A program made the position numbers and the translations under genes. Below, piece by piece: positions 31,818-42,600 of a stretch of DNA of 64,000 nt. Numbering within the stretch: position 1 is the stretch's first letter; each line of letters opens with the position of its first letter. The stretch spans positions 38,842-102,841 of the forward strand of contig NZ_JAWLHG010000017.1 of the NCBI RefSeq assembly GCF_041690465.1, written 5' to 3'. Source of the stretch: Falsiroseomonas sp041690465. GTDB taxonomy: Bacteria; Pseudomonadota; Alphaproteobacteria; Acetobacterales; Acetobacteraceae. The notes beneath the pieces are model-generated. The model was given only the letters and a program-made list of their open reading frames with translations, was not told the origin of the DNA and made no database searches.

Positions 31818-33455
31818 ATGACCGGAGACCTGGCCTTCATCCCGCTCGGCGGGACGGGGGAGATCGGACTCAACTTCAACGTCTATCGCTGCGATGGGCA
31901 ACTCCTCGCCGTCGACTGCGGCCTCGGCTTCGGCGGGCCGGAGCATCCGGAGGTGGAGGTCATGGTGCCCGACCCGTCCTGGCTGGTCGCACGCCGCGAC
32001 CGGCTGGTCGGGCTGGTGATCACCCATGCGCATGAGGACCACATCGGCGCGGTGGCGCATCTGTGGCCGCAGCTGCGTTGCCCGATCCACGCCGGCCCCT
32101 TCGTCTCCGCCGTGCTGCGGCGGAAGCTGGGCGAGGCCGGCCTGCTCGGGCAGGTGGAGATCATCACCCAGGCGCCGGGCAGCCGCTGGACCGTGGCGCC
32201 CTTTGACCTGGAGTTCCTCCGCGTGGCGCATTCCGTGCCGGAGGCGCAGGCGCTGGCGATCCGCACCAGGCACGGCACGGTGCTGCATACCGGCGACTGG
32301 AAGCTCGATCCCAACCCGCTCATCGGCCCTCCGACCGACGAGGCCGCCTTCGCCCGCCTCGGCGAGGAAGGCGTGCTGGCGATGGTCGGCGACAGCACCA
32401 ATGCGCTGGTCGAGGGGCATTCCGGCAGCGAGGCGGAGGTGCGGCGCAACCTCGCCGCGATCATCCGCAAGCTGAAGGGCCGTGTGGCGGTGGCCTGCTT
32501 CGCGACCAATGTCGCCCGCGTGGAGAGCGTCGCGCTCGCCGCCCGCGCGGCGGGGCGCGAATGCGCGTTGTTCGGCCGGTCCCTCCGCAATGCCGAGGCC
32601 GCGGCGCGCGAATGCGGCTATCTGCGCGACCTGCCGCCCTTCCTCACGGAGGAACAGGCCGGCGACGTGCCGGACAGCAAACTGGTGATGATCTGCACCG
32701 GCAGCCAGGGCGAGCCGCGCAGCGCACTCGCCAAGATCGCCGGCGACACCCATCCGCATGTCTCGCTGGGGGAGGGGGATACGGTGATCTTCTCCTCCCG
32801 GATGATCCCCGGCAACGAGCGGGCGATCCTGCGCATCCAGGACGAACTTGCGCGGGCGGGCGTCGAGGTGATGACCGCGGACGACCACATGGTGCATGTC
32901 TCCGGCCATCCGGCGCGCGACGAGCTGAAGCGGCTCTACGGCCTGGTGAAGCCGAAATACGCGGTGCCGGTGCATGGCGAGTGGCGGCACATGAACGAGC
33001 ACGCGAACCTGGCCGAGAGCCTGGGGGCGGAAGCTTATGTGATCGAGGATGGCGACGTGCTGCGCCTCGCGCCCGGCACGCCGGACGTGGTGGAGGCGGC
33101 GCCGGTCGGGCGGCTGGCGGTGGATGGCCATCGGCTGCTGCCGCTGGATGGCGAACTGCTCGCGGCGCGCAAGAAGATGCTGTTCAACGGCGTGGTCGTC
33201 GCCTCGCTGGCGGTGGATGGGGCAGGGCGGGTGCTGGGCAAGCCGCAGATCTCGGCGCCCGGCCTGTTCGACGGCACCGATGACGAGCCGGCGCAGATCG
33301 CCGCCGATCTGGCGCGCGCCATGGGCGACCTGCCGGCGCCGATGAAGCGCGAGGACGGCACGCTGCGGGAAGCGGCGCGGAGCGCGGTGCGCAAGGCAGT
33401 CGGCCGCCGGCTGCGCAAGCGGCCGAGCGTCGAGGTACATCTGCTGCGGGTCTGA
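31818..33455 (+). CDS. rnj: Ribonuclease J
   Basis: A 545-residue metallo-beta-lactamase/beta-CASP ribonuclease with likely 5'-to-3' exonuclease and endonuclease activity in RNA decay and processing. The zinc-binding motif THAHEDHIGA is at about residues 71-80. LHTGDWKLDPNPL and the beta-CASP motif region (MVGDSTNALVEGHSGSE) follow, then GHPARDELKRLYGLVKPKY in the C-terminal half. Its place downstream of coaX is typical in alphaproteobacteria. Confidence 0.95.
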   Translation: MTGDLAFIPLGGTGEIGLNFNVYRCDGQLLAVDCGLGFGGPEHPEVEVMVPDPSWLVARRDRLVGLVITHAHEDHIGAVAHLWPQLRCPIHAGPFVSAVLRRKLGEAGLLGQVEIITQAPGSRWTVAPFDLEFLRVAHSVPEAQALAIRTRHGTVLHTGDWKLDPNPLIGPPTDEAAFARLGEEGVLAMVGDSTNALVEGHSGSEAEVRRNLAAIIRKLKGRVAVACFATNVARVESVALAARAAGRECALFGRSLRNAEAAARECGYLRDLPPFLTEEQAGDVPDSKLVMICTGSQGEPRSALAKIAGDTHPHVSLGEGDTVIFSSRMIPGNERAILRIQDELARAGVEVMTADDHMVHVSGHPARDELKRLYGLVKPKYAVPVHGEWRHMNEHANLAESLGAEAYVIEDGDVLRLAPGTPDVVEAAPVGRLAVDGHRLLPLDGELLAARKKMLFNGVVVASLAVDGAGRVLGKPQISAPGLFDGTDDEPAQIAADLARAMGDLPAPMKREDGTLREAARSAVRKAVGRRLRKRPSVEVHLLRV

Positions 33456-33525
33456 CGGCACGGCTGGCATTGCTCGGCCTGCGCGCCAGATTTCCCGAGA
33501 GCGAGGGACGCTGAGGCGGAACGCC

Positions 33526-33816
33526 ATGGACTGGTTCACAGGGAGTGTCGTCTATGTGTTGATCTGGTGGACGGCGCTGTTCGCCGTGCTGCCGATCGGC
33601 ACCCGCCCGGTCGAGGATCCGGACCCCGAGGCCGGCGGCTGGCGCGGCGCGCCGGCGCGGCCGCTGCTCGCCCGCAAGCTCATCGGCACCACGGTGCTGG
33701 CCAGCCTGCTCTGGCTTGGCGCCTACGCGCTGATCGAGTCCGACCTGATCAGTTTCCGGGAGGGCTGGCTGGCTTATGAGGGCCCGGCGCCGCCGCAGGG
33801 CGGTGCACAAAATTAG
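33526..33816 (+). CDS. DUF1467 family small membrane protein
   Basis: A 96-residue protein with two predicted transmembrane helices: VVYVLIWWTALFAVLPIG near the N-terminus and TVLASLLWLGAYALIE in the middle. A short cytoplasmic-type loop (TRPVEDPDPEAGGWRGAPARP) separates them. The layout and sequence match DUF1467, commonly found next to rnj and proS in alphaproteobacteria. Function unknown. It is preceded by GAGGCGGA and followed directly by a strong hairpin. Confidence 0.85.
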   Translation: MDWFTGSVVYVLIWWTALFAVLPIGTRPVEDPDPEAGGWRGAPARPLLARKLIGTTVLASLLWLGAYALIESDLISFREGWLAYEGPAPPQGGAQN

Positions 33817-33849
33817 GGCGGCAAACCCGCCTCCCCAGCGGGTGCCGCC
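33817..33849 (+). other. GC-rich hairpin at the 3' end of the DUF1467 gene
   Basis: GGCGGC-AA-ACCCGC (33817-33830) pairs with GCGGGT-GCCGCC (33838-33849) around a 7-base loop, beginning at the base after the stop codon. It has no T tract, so it may stabilise the mRNA 3' end or assist termination rather than act as a canonical terminator. Confidence 0.5.
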
Positions 33850-33869
33850 ACTCGAATGTGCAGTTCGGT

Positions 33870-34037
33870 TCTAGACGCCCGTTTTTTGGCTTTCCGCGGC
33901 GGGCTTTGCTGTTGTGCCGCCTTTGCTCCCCACGCCACTATGTCTTCAGGGAGAGGTTGATCCTCTCTCTGCCGTGTGACTGGCGTTTCCTCCCTAAACT
34001 CGGGCCGCTCCCGTAAGGGCGCGGCCCGCTTTTTTTT
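33870..34037 (+). ncRNA. Candidate structured small RNA ending in a strong intrinsic terminator
   Basis: The gap between DUF1467 and proS has no convincing gene but is unusually structured and less GC-rich than its surroundings. A 10-bp hairpin (33947-33956 with 33962-33971, loop TTGAT) is enclosed by a second pairing CGCCA/TGGCG (33933-33937 with 33981-33985) with a large internal loop. A terminator follows at the 3' end. A helix-bubble-helix shape ending in a terminator recalls 6S-like RNAs, but no sequence match was recognised. The 5' boundary is a guess. It could equally be a 3' UTR of the upstream operon. Confidence 0.3.
34001..34037 (+). terminator. Strong intrinsic terminator upstream of proS
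   Basis: CGGGCCGC (34001-34008) pairs with GCGGCCCG (34021-34028), with an inner CCC-GTAA-GGG stem-loop, followed by a C and eight T residues (34030-34037). This is the strongest terminator seen in the window. It ends either the nuo-rnj-DUF1467 transcript or a small RNA. Confidence 0.9.
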
Positions 34038-34132
34038 GTAGCGGCGCGATTCAGAAATGCAAAGGGATTTTTGAACACTGTGCCGCGCGTGACGACGCGA
34101 CTTATTCTTGCGCGACCCCGCACGAGTCATTT

Positions 34133-34147
34133 TGTTGCGGCGCAACA
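34133..34147. promoter_or_regulatory. Short perfect inverted repeat upstream of proS
   Basis: TGTTGCG-G-CGCAACA forms a 7-bp perfect palindrome around one base, about 155 bases before the proS start, in the region that should hold the proS promoter. It could be an operator half-site pair. No regulator can be named. The rest of 34038-34303 shows nothing recognisable. Confidence 0.25.
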
Positions 34148-34303
34148 TGATCGGGACTCGTCGTTTCACAGTGCCCTGGGGGTCGGAGCATGGACGGTGC
34201 TTCATCTGGCGCAGCATTCCGGCCGCCGCGCCCATGGCCCGTTCCGGACGCCCCCATCCTGCTGTAGGGTCCGGCGCCTTCCCTTCTCCCCCGGAGCCAC
34301 CCC

Positions 34304-35611
34304 TTGCGCCTCTCTCGTGCGTTCCTGCCGACACTCAAGGAAACCCCGGCCGAGGCGCAGATCGTCTCCCACCGGCTCATGCTGCGTGCGGGGCTGGTTC
34401 GCCAGACCTCTGCCGGCATCTATGCATGGCTGCCGCTCGGGTGGCGGGCGTTGCAGAAGGTGGAGCAGATCGTCCGTGAGGAGCAGGACCGCGCCGGCGC
34501 GCAGGAGATCCTGATGCCGACGATCCAGCCGGCCGATCTCTGGCGCCAGTCCGGCCGCTATGACGCCTATGGGCCCGAGATGCTGCGCCTGAAGGACCGG
34601 CACGAGCGCGAGATGCTGTTCGGCCCCACCAACGAGGAGATGGTCACCGACATCTTCCGCCAGTTCGCCAAGTCCTATCGCGACCTGCCGCGCAACCTGT
34701 ACCACATCCAATGGAAGTTCCGCGACGAGGTGCGCCCCCGCTTCGGGGTGATGCGCGGCCGCGAATTCCTGATGAAGGACGCCTATTCCTTCGACCTGAC
34801 GAAGGAAGGCGCGACGCATTCCTATCACCAGATGTTCCTCGCCTATCTGCGGACCTTCGCGCGGATGGGCCTGAAGGCGATCCCGATGCGCGCCGACACC
34901 GGCCCGATCGGCGGCGACCTCAGCCACGAATTCATCATCCTGGCCGAGACCGGCGAAAGCCAGGTCTTCGTCAGCAAGGCGCTGCTGGAGATGGACCCGC
35001 TCGCCGAGGCGCCCGACTACGATTCCGACCTGTCGCCGCTGGTCGGGCGCTGGACCGGTCACTACGCCGCCACCGACGAGATGCACGACCCGCTGGCGTG
35101 GGAGAAGCTGCCGGCGGCCGAGCGTGTCTCCGCCCGGGGGATCGAGGTCGGCCACATCTTCTATTTCGGCACCAAGTATTCCCAGCCCATGGGGCTGACG
35201 GTGCAGGGCGCCGATGGCCAGGTTGTGGTGCCGGAGATGGGCAGCTACGGCATCGGCGTCTCCCGCCTGGTCGGCGCGATCATCGAGGCCAATCACGACG
35301 AGGCGGGCATCAAGTGGCCCGACGCCGTGGCGCCCTTCGCCGCGGCGGTGCTGAACCTCAAGGCCGGCGATGCCGCCTGCGATGCCTTGTCCGAGCGGCT
35401 CTACGGCGCGCTCGGCGATGCGGCGGTCTATGACGACCGAGCCGACCGCGCCGGCGCGAAATTCGCCGATGCCGACCTGATGGGGCATCCCTGGCAGGTC
35501 ATCGTCGGCCCCCGCGGCGCCGCGGCGAACAGGGTGGAGCTCAAGCGCCGCATGACCGGGGAGCGGCACGAGGTCTCGCCCGAGGACGCGCTCGCGAAGA
35601 TCCGCGGCTGA
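34304..35611 (+). CDS. proS: Prolyl-tRNA synthetase (short alphaproteobacterial type)
   Basis: A 435-residue class II aminoacyl-tRNA synthetase. Class II motif regions are seen in LPLGWRALQKVEQIVREEQ, in FRDEVRPRFGVMRGREFLMKDAYSFD-type residues, and in SYGIGVSRLVGAIIE (motif 3). The roughly 180-residue editing insertion of E. coli ProS is absent, as in other alphaproteobacteria. The start is TTG 34304, giving the family-typical MRLSRAFLPTLKETPAEA, with GGAG at 34293. The stop overlaps the lolC/E ATG (TGATG). Confidence 0.96.
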   Translation: MRLSRAFLPTLKETPAEAQIVSHRLMLRAGLVRQTSAGIYAWLPLGWRALQKVEQIVREEQDRAGAQEILMPTIQPADLWRQSGRYDAYGPEMLRLKDRHEREMLFGPTNEEMVTDIFRQFAKSYRDLPRNLYHIQWKFRDEVRPRFGVMRGREFLMKDAYSFDLTKEGATHSYHQMFLAYLRTFARMGLKAIPMRADTGPIGGDLSHEFIILAETGESQVFVSKALLEMDPLAEAPDYDSDLSPLVGRWTGHYAATDEMHDPLAWEKLPAAERVSARGIEVGHIFYFGTKYSQPMGLTVQGADGQVVVPEMGSYGIGVSRLVGAIIEANHDEAGIKWPDAVAPFAAAVLNLKAGDAACDALSERLYGALGDAAVYDDRADRAGAKFADADLMGHPWQVIVGPRGAAANRVELKRRMTGERHEVSPEDALAKIRG

Positions 35612-36850
35612 TGTTCGACGCCTTCGAGCGCGCCGTCGCCTTCCGCTATCTGCGCGCGCGCAAGGGTGAGCGCTTCGTCTCGGTCATCGCGATCTTCTCG
35701 CTGGTGGGCATCGCGCTGGGCGTGGCGACGCTGATCATCGTGATGAGCGTGATGAACGGCTTCCGCCAGGAGCTGCTGAGCCGGATTCTCGGGCTGAACG
35801 GGCATCTCGGCGTCTACGGCGTCGAGCGGAACATCACGGACTACGATGCCATGGCCGGCCGCATCCGCGCCGTGCCCGGCGTGGTCAGCGCCACGCCGAT
35901 CGTCGAGGGCCAGGTGCTGCTGACCAGCGAGCAGGGCGGCGCTTCCGGCGGCCTGGCGCGCGGCATCCGGCCGGAGGAGTTCCGCGCGCGCGGCCTGGTG
36001 GCGCAGAACATCGCGGTCGGCTCGCTGGAGCGGTTCGCGGGCGACGATGCCATCGTGATCGGCACGCGGCTGGCGCAGCGCCTGCGCGTGACGGTGGGGG
36101 ACCGCGTCACGCTGGTCTCGCCGCAGGGGCGCACCACGGTGTTCGGCACGGTGCCGCGGGTGCGCGCCTTCACCATCGCGGCGCTGTTCGAGGTGGGGAT
36201 GCACGAATACGACAGCAGCTTCGTCTTCCTGCCGATCTCCGCCGCCCAGACCTTCTTCCAGACCGGCGACACGGCGACGCAGATCGAGGTCTTCGTGCAG
36301 GACCCGACGGCAGTGCGCGGCGTGACGCGCGCGATCCGCAGCGCACTGGAGACGCCGGTGCGCGTGCTGGACTGGCAGGACGCCAACTCCAGCTTCTTCG
36401 CCGCCGTGCAGGTTGAGCGGAACGTGATGTTCCTGATCCTGACGCTGATCATCCTGGTCGCGGCGTTCAACATCGTCTCCTCGCTCATCATGCTGGTGAA
36501 GGACAAGGGCCGCGACATCGCCATCCTGCGCACGGTGGGGGCGACGCGCGGCGCGATCCTGCGCATCTTCCTGCTGTGCGGGGCCAGCGTCGGCGTGGCG
36601 GGGACGCTGATCGGCTTCCTGCTCGGCATGGCCTTCGTCGCCAACATCGAGAGCATCCGCCAGGCAATCCAGTGGCTGTCGGGCACCGAGCTGTTCAGCC
36701 CGGAGGTCTATTTCCTCACCCGCCTGCCGGCTGTGGTGGACCCGAGGGAGGTGGCGCAGGTGGTCGGCATGGGGCTGGGCCTCAGCCTGCTGGCGACGAT
36801 CTATCCCTCCTGGCGCGCGGCGAAGACCGACCCGGTCGAGGCGCTGCGGA

Positions 36851-36858
<8 letters not shown>
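35611..36858 (+). CDS. lolC: Lipoprotein-releasing ABC transporter permease (LolC/E)
   Basis: A 415-residue inner-membrane permease with an N-terminal transmembrane helix (VSVIAIFSLVGIALGVATLIIVMSVMNGF-type), a large periplasmic domain, and three C-terminal helices of the FtsX/MacB fold. With LolD it releases outer-membrane lipoproteins to the carrier LolA. Only one permease gene is present, so LolC/LolE roles are probably merged in a homodimer. It overlaps lolD by eight bases. LolC versus LolE naming is arbitrary. Confidence 0.93.
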
Positions 36859-37534
<676 letters not shown>

Positions 37535-37607
37535 GGCGCAACGGTTCTGCTTGGCTTCGCCGCGCGCTGCCGGTTTATGCTGATCGCGCAGCGGAGGGAA
37601 AGCCGGC

Positions 37608-38975
37608 ATGCCGAATGATCTGAGCCGGCCGCAGGGCCCGGCGGATGCCGCGGCCGCGGGGGCGGCGGGGCTGCACCGCATCGTGGTGGTCGGCGGCGGC
37701 GCCGGCGGGCTGGAATTGGCAACGCGCCTCGGCGACACGCTCGGCCGGCGCGGCAAGGCGGTGGTGACGCTGGTGGATCGCTCCCGCAGCCACCTCTGGA
37801 AGCCGCTGCTGCACGAGGTCGCGGCCGGCAGCCTGGATGTGGACGACCACGAACTGGACTACCTCGCGCAGGCGCATTGGCACCACTTCACCTACCGCTA
37901 TGGCGACCTGGTCGGGTTGGACCGCGCGCGGAAGCTGGCGTTGCTCGGCCCCACCTTCGACGAGGATGGGCGGCAGATCACGCCGGAGCGCGTGGAGCCC
38001 TACGACACGCTGGTGATCGCCGTTGGCAGCACGACCAATGATTTCGGCACGCCCGGCGTGCGTGACCATGCCATTCCGCTCGAGACCACGGAGCAGGCGC
38101 GGCGCTTCAACCGCCGCCTGGTGAATGCCTGCATCCGCGCCCATACCCAGCCGGAGCCGATCCGCCCGGGCCAGCTCCATGTGGCGATCATCGGCGCCGG
38201 CGCGACCGGCACCGAACTCGCCGCGGAGCTGCATCGCGCGACGCGCTCGCTGGTCGCCTATGGGCTGGATCGCATCGACGCCGAGCGCGACATCCGCATC
38301 ACGCTGATCGAGGCGGCGCCGCGCATCCTTCCGGCGCTGCCGGAGCGGCTTTCGGAAGCGGCGACCAAGCTGCTGGAGGGTCTTGGCGTGGTGGTGCTGG
38401 CCGGCACGCGGGTCAGCGCCGTCACGGCGCAGGGCGTGGAGCTGGCCGATGGGCGCAGGCTCGATTCGGAACTCGTCGTCTGGTCCGCGGGGGTGAAGGG
38501 GCCGGCGGTGCTGGCGCGGCTGGACGGGCTGGAACTGGCGCGCATGCACCAGCTGGCGGTGCTGCCGACGCTGCAGACCACGCAGGATCCCGACATCTTC
38601 GCGATCGGCGATTGCGCGGCCTGCCCCGGTCCCGGGCCGGGCGGCTTCCTGCCGCCGCGCGCCCAGGCGGCGCATCAGCAGGCCAGCCATGTGCTGCGCC
38701 AGATCCGCCGCCGCCTGAAGGGCGAAGCGCCGGAGCCGTTCAAGTACCGTGATTTCGGCTCGCTGGTCTCGCTGGGCCACTATTCGACGGTCGGCAGCCT
38801 GATGGGCGTGCTGGTCGGCAAGAGCCTGATGGTGGAGGGCTACTTCGCCCGCCTGATGTACCGTTCGCTCTACAAGATGCACCAGCGCGCGCTGCATGGC
38901 GTGCCGAAGACGGCGCTGGCCTCGCTCGGGCGGCTGCTCAGCCAGCGGACGGAGCCGCGCGTGAAGCTGCACTGA
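37608..38975 (+). CDS. Type II NADH dehydrogenase-like FAD oxidoreductase
   Basis: A 455-residue NAD(P)/FAD-dependent oxidoreductase. It has an N-terminal FAD-binding GGGAGGLELATRLG (about residues 29-42), a second dinucleotide fold IIGAGATGTELAAELH in the middle, and DIFAIGDCAAC near residue 330. The C-terminal KSLMVEGYFARLMYRSLYKMHQ helix is typical of membrane-attached NDH-2. It would oxidise NADH and reduce quinone without pumping protons. A GGAGGG ribosome-binding site precedes ATG 37608. It gives the cell a bypass of the complex I encoded 8-20 kb upstream. Confidence 0.88.
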   Translation: MPNDLSRPQGPADAAAAGAAGLHRIVVVGGGAGGLELATRLGDTLGRRGKAVVTLVDRSRSHLWKPLLHEVAAGSLDVDDHELDYLAQAHWHHFTYRYGDLVGLDRARKLALLGPTFDEDGRQITPERVEPYDTLVIAVGSTTNDFGTPGVRDHAIPLETTEQARRFNRRLVNACIRAHTQPEPIRPGQLHVAIIGAGATGTELAAELHRATRSLVAYGLDRIDAERDIRITLIEAAPRILPALPERLSEAATKLLEGLGVVVLAGTRVSAVTAQGVELADGRRLDSELVVWSAGVKGPAVLARLDGLELARMHQLAVLPTLQTTQDPDIFAIGDCAACPGPGPGGFLPPRAQAAHQQASHVLRQIRRRLKGEAPEPFKYRDFGSLVSLGHYSTVGSLMGVLVGKSLMVEGYFARLMYRSLYKMHQRALHGVPKTALASLGRLLSQRTEPRVKLH

Positions 38976-39029
38976 TCCGGTGCCCTCAGGCGCCGGGCGC
39001 GGCCTCCGGCCGCCTGGCTTGCGCGCCTA
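38974..39029 (+). repeat. Dispersed GC-rich repeat, copy B
   Basis: This matches 8052-8106 with about eight mismatches over roughly 55 bases. It begins at the TGA stop of the NDH-2 gene. The core GCGGCC-TCC-GGCCGC is a perfect 6-bp hairpin here. Confidence 0.55.
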
Positions 39030-39101
39030 CGCGCTCGTGCGACCTGCCCAGCGGTTGCGCTGTGCGCGGGCCGCTTGCGCGGCCTGGGGTGGTGGAGCGG
39101 C

Positions 39102-39569
39102 TCACCAGAACCCGTGATGCGCCACCGCGGCCTCGTCCTCCAGCAGCGGGCCTTCCACCGCGATGGCGCGCTGGCCGGCGGCGAAGACCTGGCGGCAGGG
39201 CAGGGCCATGGTCAGGTTCTCGGGGTGCGGGCCGATCATCGCCTTCAGGCGCGACTCGGAGAGGCCATAGACCAGCCGGCCGATCCCGGCCCAGTAGATC
39301 GCGCCGCTGCACATCGCGCAGGGCTCGGCGCTGGAATAGAGCGTCGCGGCGCTGCGCAATTCCGGCGGCAGTTCCAGGCAGGCGCGGGTGGCGAGCAGGC
39401 GCTCGGCATGCGCGGTGCCGTCGCCATGCGGGTGGAAGCCGTTGGTCGCCTCCATCAGCACGCGGCCCTGCGCATCGGCCAGCACGGCGCCAAAAGGATG
39501 CTGGCCGGCTTCGCGGCTTTCGGCCGCCAGCGCGATGGCGCGGCGGAGCAGGGCCAGGTCGTCGGGCAT
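39102..39569 (-). CDS. Nucleoside/cytosine deaminase family protein
   Basis: A 155-residue zinc-dependent deaminase. The catalytic HAE motif is in GTAHAERLLATRA and the zinc ligands are in PCAMCSGAIYW. The C-terminal EGPLLEDEAAVAHHGFW is typical of guanine/nucleoside deaminases rather than TadA. The true start is ATG at 39569 (MPDDLALLRRA), with GGAG just upstream; the frame extends to 39635 but overlaps dnaE. It is transcribed divergently from dnaE with only 37 bases between the starts, so the two promoters must overlap. Confidence 0.88.
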   Translation of the reverse strand: MPDDLALLRRAIALAAESREAGQHPFGAVLADAQGRVLMEATNGFHPHGDGTAHAERLLATRACLELPPELRSAATLYSSAEPCAMCSGAIYWAGIGRLVYGLSESRLKAMIGPHPENLTMALPCRQVFAAGQRAIAVEGPLLEDEAAVAHHGFW

Positions 39570-39606
39570 CGCGAATCTCCTCGGCGTCCGTGCTAGGAAC
39601 GGGGCG

Positions 39607-42600
39607 ATGAGCGCCTCCTTCGTCCACCTGCACACCCATAGCGCCTACTCGCTCTCCGAAGGGGCGATCAAGGCGGAGAAGCTGCCGGCCCTGGCGCGTG
39701 CCGCGGGCATGCCGGCGGTGGCGCTGACCGATTCGGCCAACCTGTTCGGCGCGCTGGAATTCGCACAAGGGTGCACGGCCAAGGGCATCCAGCCGATCAT
39801 GGGCTGCCAGCTCTTCCTCGGCCGCGCAGCGACCGATGAGCCGGGCCGCGCGCATGATCCGCAGCGCAGCCGGCCGGACCCGATCGTGGCGCTGGCCAGG
39901 GATGCGGCGGGGCTGGAGAACCTGCAGCGCCTGTCCTCCGCCGGCTTCCTCGGCAGCGATCCCTCCGGCCAGCCCTGCGTGACGCTGGAGACGCTCGGGC
40001 GGCACGCGCAAGGGCTGATCCTGCTGACCGGCGGCACCACCGGGCCGCTCGGGCGGCTGCTGGCGGAAGGCCGGCGGGAGGCTGCGCGCAAGCTGCTGGC
40101 ACAGCTTCGCGAGATGTTCGGGCCGGACGATCTGGTGGTGGAACTGCACCGCCACGGACTGGCGGTGGAACGCGCGATCGAGCCGGGCCTGCTGCGCCTG
40201 GCCGATGAGCACGGCCTGCCGATCGTCGCGGCCAATGACGTCTATTTCGCCGAGGCGAAGATGCATGAGGCGCATGACGCGCTGCTCTGCATCGCCGAGA
40301 GCCGCGTGCTGGCGGAGCAGGACCGCCGCCGCGTCACGCGCGAGCACTGGTTCAAGGCGGCCGAGGCGATGCGCGAGCTCTTCGCCGACCTGCCGGAGGC
40401 CTGCGACAACACGCTCGCCATCGCGCGCCGCTGCGCCGTGATGGCCGAGAGCCGCAAGCCCGAACTGCCGATCTGCCCCAAGGTCCGCCCCGGCATGACC
40501 GAGCCGGAGACCGTCGCCGCCATGGCGCGCGAAGGGCTGGAGAAGCGGCTCGATGCGCAGAAGACGCCCGAGGAGGCGCGCGGCGTCTATCGCGAACGGC
40601 TGGCCTATGAGTTGGGCGTGATCGAGAAGATGGGCTTCTCCGGCTACTTCCTGATCGTTGCCGACTTCATCCAGTGGGCGAAGCAGAACGACATCCCGGT
40701 CGGGCCGGGGCGTGGATCGGGGGCTGGCTCCGTTGCCGCCTGGGCGCTGCTGATCACCGATCTCGACCCGCTGCGCTTCGGCCTGCTGTTCGAGCGCTTC
40801 TTGAACCCCGAGCGCGTCTCGATGCCGGACTTCGACATCGATTTCTGCCAGGACCGGCGCGACGAGGTGATCCAGTACGTGGTGCGCGAATACGGCGCGG
40901 ATCGCGTGGCGCAGATCATCACCTTCGGCAAGCTGCAGGCGAAGGCAGCGGTGCGCGACGTCGGCCGCGTGCTGGGCATGCCGTACGGCCAGGTGGACCG
41001 CATCGCCTCGCTGATCCCGTTCAACCCGGCCAAGCCGGTGACCCTGGCGCAGGCCATCGAGGGCGAGCCGAAGCTGCAGGAGATGCGCGACAATGACGAG
41101 CAGGTGGCGCGCCTGCTCGACGTGGCGCAGCAGCTCGAGGGGCTGTACCGCAACGCCTCCACCCACGCGGCGGGCGTGGTGATCGGGCGCAAGCCGCTGA
41201 TGGAGATCGTGCCCCTCTACAGGGACCCGCGGTCCGAGATGCTCATCACGCAGTACTCGATGAAGTATGTCGAGCAGGCGAGCCTGGTGAAGTTCGACTT
41301 CCTCGGGCTGAAGACGCTGACCGTGCTGGAACGCGCGGTGGACCTGCTGAAGACGCAGGGCATCGTGATCGACCTCGCGACGCTGCCGCTGGACGATGCG
41401 AAATCCTACGCGATGCTGGCGAAGGGCGATGCGGCGGGCGTGTTCCAGTTCGAAGGTCAGGGCATGCGCGAATGCCTGCGCATGATGCGCCCCGACCGCT
41501 TCGAGGACCTGATCGCGGCGGTGTCGCTCTACCGGCCGGGCCCGATGGCGAACATCCCGGCCTATTGCCAGCGCAAGCATGGCGAGAAGTGGGAGCCGCC
41601 GCATCCCGCGATCCGCCACATCGTGGACGAGACCTACGGCATCCTGGTCTACCAGGAACAGGTGATGCAGATCGCGCAGGACCTGGCCGGCTATTCGCTC
41701 GGTGGCGCGGACCTGCTGCGGCGCGCGATGGGCAAGAAGATCCGTTCCGAGATGGAGGCGCAGCGCAGGATCTTCGTGGATGGCGCGGTGAAGAACGGCG
41801 TGCCGGAGGCGAAGGCCGGCGAGATCTTCGACCTGATGGAGAAGTTCGCTGAATACGGCTTCAACAAGTCGCACGCCGCCGCCTACGCGCTGGTCGCCTA
41901 CCAGACCGCCTATCTGAAGGCGAACCACCCGGTGGCGTTCCTCGCCGCCTCGATGTCGCTCGACCTCGACAAGACGGAGAAGCTGGCCGGGCACATGCAG
42001 GAGGCGGCACGACTCGGCATTCCGGTGCTGCCGCCGGATGTGAACCTCTCCGGCGCGGAATTCGTCATGGAGACGATGGCCGACGGCAAGGCCGCCATCC
42101 GCTTTGCGCTCGGCGCGGTCAAGCGGGTCGGCGTCGCGGCGATGAAGGAGCTGGTGAAGGCGCGCGATGCGGGCGGGCCATTCGCGTCGCTTTCGGATTT
42201 CGCGGGCCGCGTGGACCCGAAGCTGCTGAACAAGATGCAGCTGGAGAATCTCGCCAAGGCCGGCGCCTTCGAGAGCCTGGAGCGGAACCGCGCGAGGGTC
42301 GTGCAGGGCGCCGAGTTCATCCTGCGCGGCGCGCAGGAAGCGGCCGAGCGCCGCCTCAACCCGACGCGCGACATGTTCGGCGCCGAGACCGCGCCGCCGC
42401 CGCTGCGCCTGCCGGAAGCGCAGGACTGGCCGATGCTGGAACGCCTGACCTATGAGGCCGAGGCCGTCGGCTTCCATCTCTCGGCGCATCCGCTCGATAC
42501 CTACAAGAAGGCGCTTGCGAAGCTCGGCGTCGTGTCCTCCGCGCAGATCGCGGAGCGCGCGCGGGGCGGCGCGGCGCGCATGAAGCTGGCGGGCACCGTC

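Noticed and set aside
33813..34334. 173-codon minus-strand frame in the proS upstream gap
   Set aside because: It runs through the strong hairpin-T8 terminator and other hairpins, overlaps the proS start, and its Lys/Arg-rich product matches nothing I recognise. A plus-strand non-coding interpretation explains the structure better.
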